A program made the translations under genes and the position numbers. A DNA stretch of 13,904 bases, from positions 1,981 through 15,884 of the forward strand of contig LVAZ01000275.1 of NCBI GenBank assembly GCA_001603055.1, written 5' to 3'. The notes below the pieces were generated by a model. That model saw only the letters and a program-made list of their open reading frames with translations. It had not been told where the DNA came from and did not search any database. This stretch comes from Victivallales bacterium Lenti_02 (GTDB lineage: Bacteria > Verrucomicrobiota > Lentisphaeria > Oligosphaerales > Lenti-02). This document shows positions 5,237 through 11,340 of the stretch, in pieces; the stretch's first letter is position 1; each line of letters begins with the position of its first letter.

Positions 5237-6995
5237 AGCCGTCCCACCGACCGACACCCTTTACGGTAGCGGGGTCTCCCCGGGAATCGTGATCGGCAAG
5301 GCCGTGGTCGTGGGCACCTCCATTGTCTCGGTCCGCGAGTACGAAGTGGCCCCCGAGAAGGTGGAAGGCGAGGTGTTGCGCTTCGGGTCCGCGCTGGCCC
5401 GTGCCCGCGCCGAACTCGTGGAGTTGTGCGACCGCGCCCGCCAGAGCGGCGACCAGGAGCTGGTGGACATCCTCGAGATGCAGGTGATGATCACGGCGGA
5501 CGGGATGATCGAGGAGGAGGTGAGCGGCCGCATCCGCCGCCATCGCCGGAACGCGGGTTATCTGCTCAAGAACTACATCGACGAATTCTGCGAGCGCCTG
5601 GCCCGGGTGGGCAACTCCCTCTTCGCCGAGCGGACCAGCGACATTCAGGACCTTGCCGTCCGCATACTCCGCAAGCTCGTCGGCGGCGAGAGCAACGACC
5701 TGTCCAAGCTGCCCGAGCGCTGCATTCTCATCGCCCACGACTTCTCGCCCTCCGACACGGCCGGCATGGACCGGAAAAATGTCGTCGCCTTCGTCACCAG
5801 CATGGGCAGCCGCACCAGCCATACCGCCATCATGGCCCGCGCCCTCGGCATTCCCGCCGTGGTGGGGGTCGGCGAGGGTCTGGTCATGGTGGTCGACGGC
5901 GACGAACTCGTGGTCGACGGCAACCGTGGCATGGTGATTGTCAGCCCCGACGCGGCGACGCTTGTCCGCTACCGCGAGCGCATCGGCCAGGAGGCCGCCT
6001 GGCGCGCGAAGATCGAGGCCAGCGCCATGCTCCCCGCCGAAACCCGCGACGGCTTCCATGTGAGCGTCGCCGCCAATGTCGAACTCGCCGAGGAGGTCGG
6101 GCGCCTCGGCTCGATGCATCATGCCGGCATCGGCCTTTTCCGCACCGAGTTTCTGTTCGTGAAGGGGGGGGGCATTTCCGACGAGGAGAGCCAGTACGCC
6201 ACCTATCGCCGGGTGACCGAGGCCATCCGGCCCTATTCGGTCATCTTCCGCACCCTCGACATCGGCGGGGACAAGTTCCTCTCCCATCTCGATGTGCCCG
6301 TAGAGATGAACCCCTTCCTCGGCATGCGCGCCATCCGCTTCTGCCTGCACCGGGAGGACATATTCCGCAACCAGCTCCGCGCCATACTCCGCGCCAGCGC
6401 CCACGGCAAGGTCCGGGTTCTCTTCCCCATGATCACCACCGTGGACGAGCTGCGCAGCACCCTCGCCATCCTCGACGACGTCAAGGCCGATCTCGAACGC
6501 CGGGGCATCCCCCACAACCCCGACCTCGATGTGGGGATCATGATCGAGGTGCCCGCCGCCGCCATGATCGCCGACAAGCTGGCCCCCTACGTGGACTTCT
6601 TCAGCATCGGCACCAACGACCTGGTCCAGTACACCATGGCCGTGGACCGCTCGAACCCGGATATTTCCTATCTCTACCAGCCCGGCCATCCCTCGATCAT
6701 CCGCTTGCTCGAACGCGTGGTCCGCGCCGCCAACGAGCAGGGCCGCTGGGTCGGCATCTGCGGGGAAATGGCCGCCGAACCGCTGTATCTGCCGCTGATT
6801 CTGGGGCTGGGCATCAACGAACTCAGCATGAGCCCGGTCGCCATCCCGATCATCAAGGACCTGGTGCGGGACATCAACATGCTCGAGGCCCAGGATCTGG
6901 TCGCCCAGGCCATGGACTGCGCCAGCGCCGACGAGGTCACCGCCCTCTGCCGCGAATTCGTCTCGCGCATCGCCCCCGAGCTGTTCCAGGAATGA
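5175..6995 (+). CDS. ptsI: Phosphoenolpyruvate-protein phosphotransferase (enzyme I)
   Basis: Enzyme I takes phosphate from PEP and passes it to HPr. The domains run in the usual order. The N-terminal region opens at GSGVSPGIVIGKA (about residue 31). The phosphohistidine loop is GSRTSHTAIMARALGIP with His216. The C-terminal PEP-binding barrel contains the LFRTEFLF, DIGGDK and GTNDLVQYTMAVDR signatures and GICGEMA with Cys529. At 606 residues it is slightly longer than the usual 570-590. The ATG at 5175 lies inside ptsH, giving a 62-base overlap and an Arg/Ser-rich extension of about 27 residues. TTG codons at 5190 and 5199, near AGGAGG at 5181-5186, are alternative starts that would bring the length closer to normal. 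The stop overlaps the next start. Confidence 0.96.
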   Translation: MQRRRLRHLSDSSRTNSAKTEAVPPTDTLYGSGVSPGIVIGKAVVVGTSIVSVREYEVAPEKVEGEVLRFGSALARARAELVELCDRARQSGDQELVDILEMQVMITADGMIEEEVSGRIRRHRRNAGYLLKNYIDEFCERLARVGNSLFAERTSDIQDLAVRILRKLVGGESNDLSKLPERCILIAHDFSPSDTAGMDRKNVVAFVTSMGSRTSHTAIMARALGIPAVVGVGEGLVMVVDGDELVVDGNRGMVIVSPDAATLVRYRERIGQEAAWRAKIEASAMLPAETRDGFHVSVAANVELAEEVGRLGSMHHAGIGLFRTEFLFVKGGGISDEESQYATYRRVTEAIRPYSVIFRTLDIGGDKFLSHLDVPVEMNPFLGMRAIRFCLHREDIFRNQLRAILRASAHGKVRVLFPMITTVDELRSTLAILDDVKADLERRGIPHNPDLDVGIMIEVPAAAMIADKLAPYVDFFSIGTNDLVQYTMAVDRSNPDISYLYQPGHPSIIRLLERVVRAANEQGRWVGICGEMAAEPLYLPLILGLGINELSMSPVAIPIIKDLVRDINMLEAQDLVAQAMDCASADEVTALCREFVSRIAPELFQE

Positions 6996-7555
6996 AACCG
7001 TCCGCCGCTCTTGCCGACCTGCCCCCGCCCCCCTCCCTCGAACGCGGCGAGGGGGCGCGCTGGACGCCGGCCTACTGCAAGGCCCGGACCGAGAAGGTGG
7101 TGGCGGAGTACTGCGCCCGCCACGGCATCCCCTGCTATCTGCCCCTGCTGCGTCAGAAACGGCGCTACCAGCGCCGCACGGTCGAGGTGTTTCTCCCCAT
7201 GTTCCGGGGCTATGTCTTCGCCCGGCTCGGCCAGGAGAACCGGGCGCTGTTTCTGGAATGCCACCGCATCGTCCATCTGGTCGAGGTCGACGACGCGCAG
7301 GAGGGCGTCCTGGTCGCCGAACTGCGCGAACTCCAGCGGCTCGAACAGCTCCAGGACGCCGTGGAACTCGAGGTCATGCCCGAAATCCGTCCCGGCACGC
7401 CGGTCACCGTTGCCGACGGTCCCCTCCGGGGAACCTCCGGCATCGTCGAAGTCCGCAAGGGCAAGACCCGGGTCGTCGTCAACATCGAGCTGCTCGGGCG
7501 TTCCGTCGTGGCCGAAATGGACCTGGGCGAACTCGAAGTCGATGGCGAAAACTGA
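6992..7555 (+). CDS. NusG-family transcription elongation factor (specialised paralogue)
   Basis: The 187-residue protein has an NGN domain (about residues 25-120) with YCKARTEKVVAEY, then the P-L-x-R-Q-K-R block and FLPMFRGYVFARL. The KOW domain (about 130-185) begins GTPVTVADGPLRGTSGIV. Housekeeping NusG normally lies beside secE and ribosomal protein genes. This copy is instead fused by ATGA overlap to ptsI and has the basic RfaH/UpxY-like NGN face, so it is more likely a specialised antiterminator or a second NusG. It would bind RNA polymerase and the transcript. AGGA lies directly before the ATG, so translation is probably coupled to ptsI. It is the last gene of the operon before the tRNA. 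Which transcripts it controls cannot be told here. Confidence 0.85.
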   Translation: MKPSAALADLPPPPSLERGEGARWTPAYCKARTEKVVAEYCARHGIPCYLPLLRQKRRYQRRTVEVFLPMFRGYVFARLGQENRALFLECHRIVHLVEVDDAQEGVLVAELRELQRLEQLQDAVELEVMPEIRPGTPVTVADGPLRGTSGIVEVRKGKTRVVVNIELLGRSVVAEMDLGELEVDGEN

Positions 7556-7574
7556 ATTCCCTCGCCGTTCCGGC

Positions 7575-7602
7575 TTGCGCCTGTCCGGGCGGGGAGTACA
7601 GT
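7575..7602 (+). promoter_or_regulatory. Candidate promoter of the tRNA-Arg gene
   Basis: TTGCGC at 7575-7580 and TACAGT at 7597-7602 are 16 bases apart. The predicted start lies about ten bases before the mature tRNA. The -35 box is weak and no operon terminator precedes it, so read-through from the nusG paralogue is also possible. Confidence 0.4.
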
Positions 7603-7619
7603 ATGGCTCCAGTTCATGG

Positions 7620-7696
<77 letters not shown>

Positions 7697-7703
7697 CAAA
7701 TCC

Positions 7704-7735
7704 ACCCCGTTTCCCCTGTGGGAACGGGGTTTTTT
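7704..7735 (+). terminator. Intrinsic terminator after tRNA-Arg
   Basis: ACCCCGTT (7704-7711) pairs with AACGGGGT (7723-7730), and CCC (7713-7715) pairs with GGG (7720-7722), leaving one bulged T and a CTGT loop. Six T run from 7730 to 7735. The gene on the opposite strand ends five bases further on; its own direction lacks a T-run. Confidence 0.92.
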
Positions 7736-7739
7736 GCGG

Positions 7740-8276
7740 CTACTCCCTGGGCATGTCGGGGTTCACCTGCCGGGCCAGCTCCATGGCCTTCTCCACGAAC
7801 TGCGACGAGGCGAGCTTCGAACCCTGCTTGCGGATGAACACGTTGCCCTCGCGGACGGTCGCCAGATAGCCGTTGAACTCGCCCCCGGTATAGTAGCGTT
7901 TGCCCAGAGCCTTGTAATTCTCCTCGATGCCGACGATTCGGTCGGAGACGATGTGGTAGGTCACTTCCTCGCTGGGACCGAGCTTCGTCTCGACCCCGCC
8001 CCAGCAGGAGACGCTCAGCTCCCGGTCGAGCGGGTTCCTGGCCAGGAAATACCACTCGATGATGTAGGTGCGCGGGCGGTCGCTGTTGTTGCGGACCTTG
8101 ACCGCGATGCGGCGGACATCCTCCTTGGCCTTCTGGTAGGACCCCCATTCCGTCTTCCAGAGCGTCTCGTTCAGGCGGTGGCCCCGTTCGCTCTCCACTC
8201 GCACAAACGTGTTGGCAAGGCCGGACAGACCGACTGTCAGCGTGGCGATGAAAAGGAACCGACGAAACGCGCGCAT
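7740..8276 (-). CDS. Exported protein of unknown function
   Basis: I do not recognise a family. The 178-residue product starts with a typical Sec signal peptide: MRAFRR, a hydrophobic core at about residues 7-20, and a likely cleavage after Ala21. The mature part alternates strand-like segments, for example DVRRIAVKVRNNSDRP then TYIIEWYFLARNP, and ends in a short helix. This pattern suggests a small beta-sandwich that carries modifications or binds ligand outside the cytoplasm, but that is a guess. Only one Cys (in SCWGG) is present in the mature part. The start at 8276 is supported by GGTGGAG just upstream and by a near-perfect promoter at 8356-8384. It is a single-gene unit, convergent with the tRNA. 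Confidence 0.8.
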   Translation of the reverse strand: MRAFRRFLFIATLTVGLSGLANTFVRVESERGHRLNETLWKTEWGSYQKAKEDVRRIAVKVRNNSDRPRTYIIEWYFLARNPLDRELSVSCWGGVETKLGPSEEVTYHIVSDRIVGIEENYKALGKRYYTGGEFNGYLATVREGNVFIRKQGSKLASSQFVEKAMELARQVNPDMPRE

Positions 8277-8530
8277 GGCTCTCCACCTTTTTGCTCCGGC
8301 CTGGCGGCCGCGACGATTCCCGGTCCCGGCTCGTTGCCGGAACCCAGCGGAATACCATATACAGGACGGAATGCGGGTTGTCAAGCCGTTGTATTCTCAA
8401 TTCTCTGGATCAAAGCATGTTATGTATACATGTATGGGGTCTTTTCCCCGGCGGCGTTTGCGCCGCGTGGAATCGGGCGTACTTTGAAGGGGGGTTGTTG
8501 CGGCCAGAGCCAGCACAAGGATAACCGGCA
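8277..8530. promoter_or_regulatory. Divergent intergenic region with an AT-rich island and leader hairpins
   Basis: The left part holds the minus-strand promoter and leader of the exported protein gene. Positions 8385-8435 are unusually AT-rich for this window and include the perfect palindrome ATGTATACAT (8422-8431). Two adjacent hairpins follow: GGGG/CCCC (8436-8439, 8446-8449) and GCGGCG/CGCCGC (8451-8456, 8461-8466). They would lie in the leader of the plus-strand gene at 8531. No strong plus-strand promoter could be fixed. Confidence 0.5.
8356..8384 (-). promoter_or_regulatory. Promoter of the exported protein gene
   Basis: On the minus strand a perfect TTGACA (8384-8379) is followed by a 17-base spacer and TATATG (8361-8356). 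The predicted start near 8349 gives a leader of about 73 bases. It is one of the two best promoter matches in the window, the other being that of ptsH. Confidence 0.8.
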
Positions 8531-8752
8531 ATGCTCCGAACGGTAGCCAGCTTCGGCAGGCAGTGGGAGGCGGATTTGGCCATCGCGTTTCTCCGGGAAA
8601 ACGACCTGCACCCCGGCGATCTCCAGACCTTCTCGCACGCCACTCTGGCCGGGGCGGAGGGCTCCTACTATGTGGTGGTGCCGGCCGGCGAGGCCGCCGC
8701 CGCCCGGACCCTGCTGGCGGACAACGGGTACGGAAACCATCTGGCACCGTGA
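8531..8752 (+). CDS. Small DUF2007-like protein
   Basis: The 73-residue protein looks like the DUF2007 family of putative signal-transducing domains. It opens with a short strand and RTVASFGRQWEADLA, continues with a helix into LREN, and has a second strand YYVVVPAGEAAAARTLL followed by the last helix. The family is predicted to take a small ferredoxin-like alpha/beta fold and has no established function. AAGGA lies about nine bases before the ATG. The downstream hairpin (8754-8803) has no T-run, so it may be weakly coupled to the NAD kinase operon that follows after 126 bases. Confidence 0.8.
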   Translation: MLRTVASFGRQWEADLAIAFLRENDLHPGDLQTFSHATLAGAEGSYYVVVPAGEAAAARTLLADNGYGNHLAP

Positions 8753-8753
8753 A

Positions 8754-8803
8754 CGGGCCGTGCCGGGTGCCGCAGGCTGCCACCGTGCTTCCGGGACGGC
8801 CCG
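8754..8803 (+). other. Inverted repeat after the DUF2007-like gene
   Basis: CGGGCCGT (8754-8761) and ACGGCCCG (8796-8803) form a perfect 8-bp stem around a 34-base loop that can itself fold. No T-run follows, so termination here would be weak or need Rho. Confidence 0.4.
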
Positions 8804-8809
8804 CTTGCG

Positions 8810-8837
8810 TTGCTTTTCGCGCGCCTTGCGCTATCCT
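8810..8837 (+). promoter_or_regulatory. Candidate promoter of the nadK-plsY-gpsA operon
   Basis: TTGCTT at 8810-8815, a 16-base spacer and TATCCT at 8832-8837 match three and four of six consensus bases. The predicted start near 8844 gives a leader of about 35 bases. Confidence 0.45.
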
Positions 8838-8878
8838 AACGGGCGCACAATCAGTCACCCGAGAGCTGCGCTACCCCG

Positions 8879-9652
8879 ATGGACTGCAAACGGACCGAAC
8901 TCGCGGCCGCGACGCCCGACAAACCTATTCGCGCCGTTCTTTGCGGTCGCCATCTCGACGATTTGCGCCATCTGCTCCGCGATTTTCCCGTCGTGGAGGT
9001 GGAGGGGAATCCCGATGTGGTCATCTCCCACGGCGGGGACGGTTCCCTGCTCGGCGCGGAGCGGGACTGGCCGGGCGTGCCCAAATGCCCGCTGCGGGAC
9101 CGGCGCATGAACCCCAAGTGCCCGGCCCATCCCGACGAACGGGTCCTCAACCTCCTCGTCCGGGGGGAACTCAGGCAATCCCGGGTCGGCAAACTGGTGG
9201 CGCGCACGGCGGACGGTCGCGAGCTGATCGCCCTCAACGATCTCTCCATGAGCAAGGGCATCGTCACCAGCTCCGTCCGCTACCGGCTGTGGCTGGACGA
9301 TGAACTCTACAAGGGGCAGATTGTGGGCGATGGTCTCGTGGTGGCGACCCCCTTCGGCAGCACGGGCTATTTCCGCAACATCACCCAGAGTCTGTTCCGG
9401 GTGGGCATCGGGCTGGCCTTCAACAACTGCTCGGACCAGGTGAACCATATCGTCGTGGACCGGCGGACCGTGATCCGGACCAAGGTTCTCCGCGGTCCCG
9501 CCGTGCTGGTGGCCGACAACGATCCGGTCCGTCTGGACCTGGACGAGGGCGACGAAGTGACCATCGTCCAGGGCGAGCACGAGACCATGATCCTCGGCCT
9601 GGACATTTTCCGTTGTCGCGAGTGCTACAGTTTGCGTCAGAACGGCGTGTGA
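8879..9652 (+). CDS. nadK: NAD(+) kinase
   Basis: The 257-residue protein phosphorylates NAD to NADP in the cytoplasm, using ATP or polyphosphate. It carries the family signatures: GGDGS at residues 52-56, an NDL in place of the usual NE motif (Asn120-Asp121), and DGLVVATPFGSTGY (TPFGSTGY at 157-164). The C-terminal all-beta region ends in the expected DEGDEV segment. It is at the short end for the family, and the stretch between the two domains is compact. The ATG at 8879 has no clear Shine-Dalgarno, but the N-terminus is reasonable and a candidate promoter lies 42 bases upstream. It is followed 38 bases later by plsY, so the two are likely cotranscribed. Confidence 0.87.
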   Translation: MDCKRTELAAATPDKPIRAVLCGRHLDDLRHLLRDFPVVEVEGNPDVVISHGGDGSLLGAERDWPGVPKCPLRDRRMNPKCPAHPDERVLNLLVRGELRQSRVGKLVARTADGRELIALNDLSMSKGIVTSSVRYRLWLDDELYKGQIVGDGLVVATPFGSTGYFRNITQSLFRVGIGLAFNNCSDQVNHIVVDRRTVIRTKVLRGPAVLVADNDPVRLDLDEGDEVTIVQGEHETMILGLDIFRCRECYSLRQNGV

Positions 9653-9690
9653 TCCTGGCTGGAGTGCCAGTGGTAAACAGGAGACAGGGA

Positions 9691-10323
9691 ATGACCTTCG
9701 GAACAACGCTCTGGGTGGTGATCTTGAGCTACGTGGTCGGGAGTATTCCGTGGGGCTTGCTGATCGGCAAGTTCAACGGGCTGGACATCCGCCGCCACGG
9801 CAGCGGCAACATCGGCGCCACCAACGTGCGGCGGGTGCTGGGCCGGGACTGGGGCTACGCCTGCTTCGCCCTGGACTTTCTCAAGGGGCTGACCGCAGTG
9901 CAGCTCAGCCTGCGTCTGGCCAACGGTTCCTCCGGCACGGTGGCCGGCGAGCTGGCCGGTCTGTTCGCCGCCGCCGCCGTCGTGGCCGGGCACGTCTTTC
10001 CGTTCTGGCTGCGCTTCAAGGGTGGCAAGGGGGTGGCGACCAGCATCGGGGCGCTGGTGGCGATCGCCTTCTGGCCGGTCATCTGCTGCCTCCTGGCCTG
10101 GGTCGCCATGTTCTACCTATCCCGCTATGTCTCGGTGGCGAGCATGGCCGCCGCCGTCACCTTGCCGATTGCGCATCTGATCCTCAAGCGCGGGGACGCC
10201 TTCGGGCCGACCCTGGTGCTGCTGCTGGCTCTGGCCGCGCTGATGATCTTCTGCCATCGCTCGAATATCCGCCGCCTGATTCAGGGCACCGAACACCGCT
10301 TTGGCCAGAAGGAACGCAGTTGA
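9691..10323 (+). CDS. plsY: Acyl-phosphate:glycerol-3-phosphate acyltransferase PlsY
   Basis: This integral membrane enzyme moves an acyl group from acyl phosphate to glycerol-3-phosphate, the first step of phospholipid synthesis in most bacteria. The three conserved loops are present: SIPWGLLIGK followed by RRHGSGNIGATNVRR, then GHVFPFWLRFKGGKGVAT, and HRSNIRRLIQGTEHRFG near the end. Several hydrophobic segments separate them. At 210 residues it is of normal length. The ATG at 9691 is chosen over an in-frame ATG at 9613 that lies inside nadK, because AGGAG sits ten bases before it and family members start just before this first helix. The stop codon overlaps the gpsA start by one base. Confidence 0.97.
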   Translation: MTFGTTLWVVILSYVVGSIPWGLLIGKFNGLDIRRHGSGNIGATNVRRVLGRDWGYACFALDFLKGLTAVQLSLRLANGSSGTVAGELAGLFAAAAVVAGHVFPFWLRFKGGKGVATSIGALVAIAFWPVICCLLAWVAMFYLSRYVSVASMAAAVTLPIAHLILKRGDAFGPTLVLLLALAALMIFCHRSNIRRLIQGTEHRFGQKERS

Positions 10324-11324
10324 TGGGAGATTTCGCGGTTTTGAGCGATGGCGGCTGGGGCACGGCCCTGGCCCTGGTTTTGCATGGCAATGGCCACCGG
10401 GTGAGGCTCTGGGGTTTTTTCCCCGACTATGTCCGCGAGATGCGCGCCAGCCGGGAGAACACCCGGTTCCTTCCGGGCATCCCCTTGCCCGAGGGGCTGG
10501 AGTTGACCGCCGATCTGGCGGCGGCGGTGGACGGCGCGGAGCAGGTGGTGCTGGCTTCCCCAGCCCAATACCTGCGCGGTCTGCTCGAACGCCTGGCCTC
10601 GCTTTCCCTGCCCGAACGGACCATTCTGGTGAATGTGGCCAAGGGCATCGAGACGGGCACGCTGAAACGGATGAGCGAGCTGGTCGAGGACATGCTCGGG
10701 CGTCGGCGCTACGCGGTGTTCTCGGGTCCCAGCCATGCCGAGGAGGTGGCCCGGCGCATTCCCACCGCCGTGGTCGCGGCCTCCCGCGACGCCTCGGTCT
10801 ACGAGGCCGTCCAGGAGGCCTTCTCGAACGATTTCCTGCGGGTGTACAGCAGCCATGACGTCACCGGCGTCGAGCTGGGCGGGGCCTTGAAGAACGTGCT
10901 CGCCCTCGCCGCCGGCGTCTGCGACGGCATGGGTTTCGGCGACAACAGCAAGGCGGCCATGATGACCCGCGGCATCCGCGAGATGGCCCGCCTGGGCGTC
11001 GCCCTCGGCGGCCGGGCCGAAACCTTCAGCGGCCTCAGCGGCGTCGGCGACCTCTTCGTCACCTGCATGAGCCGCCACAGCCGCAACCGCTTCGTGGGCG
11101 AACAGCTCGGCAAGGGCCGGGCGCTCGCCGACATCGTGGCCGAAATGGGCGGCAAGGTCGCCGAAGGGGTCACCACCGCCGAGAGCGCCTACCAGCTCGC
11201 CCAGCGGAACCATGTCGAGACCCCGATCATCGAGCAGGTCTATGCCGGCCTGTACCAGGGCCGCGACCCGCGCGAGGCGGTCCGCGCCCTCATGTCCCGA
11301 GGGGGCAAACCCGAGCATCTCTAA
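10323..11324 (+). CDS. gpsA: Glycerol-3-phosphate dehydrogenase [NAD(P)+]
   Basis: The 333-residue enzyme reduces dihydroxyacetone phosphate to glycerol-3-phosphate, the acceptor used by PlsY encoded just upstream. The N-terminal Rossmann domain has FAVLSDGGWGTALALVL, the middle NVAKGIE and FSGPSHAEEV, and the C-terminal domain GALKNVLALAAGVCDG with the catalytic Lys and GDNSKAAMMTRG. The dinucleotide loop reads SDGGWG; most homologues have Gly at the first position, so the first glycine is replaced by Ser. The ATG overlaps the plsY stop (TGATG), with AAGGA nine bases before it. The barrel protein gene follows 16 bases after the stop. Confidence 0.97.
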   Translation: MGDFAVLSDGGWGTALALVLHGNGHRVRLWGFFPDYVREMRASRENTRFLPGIPLPEGLELTADLAAAVDGAEQVVLASPAQYLRGLLERLASLSLPERTILVNVAKGIETGTLKRMSELVEDMLGRRRYAVFSGPSHAEEVARRIPTAVVAASRDASVYEAVQEAFSNDFLRVYSSHDVTGVELGGALKNVLALAAGVCDGMGFGDNSKAAMMTRGIREMARLGVALGGRAETFSGLSGVGDLFVTCMSRHSRNRFVGEQLGKGRALADIVAEMGGKVAEGVTTAESAYQLAQRNHVETPIIEQVYAGLYQGRDPREAVRALMSRGGKPEHL

Positions 11325-11340
11325 ACCCGGAGGTTGCGCC

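Noticed and set aside
5211..6689. Minus-strand open frame opposite ptsI
   Set aside because: It is His/Gly/Ala-rich antisense of a clearly conserved enzyme I, so not a gene.
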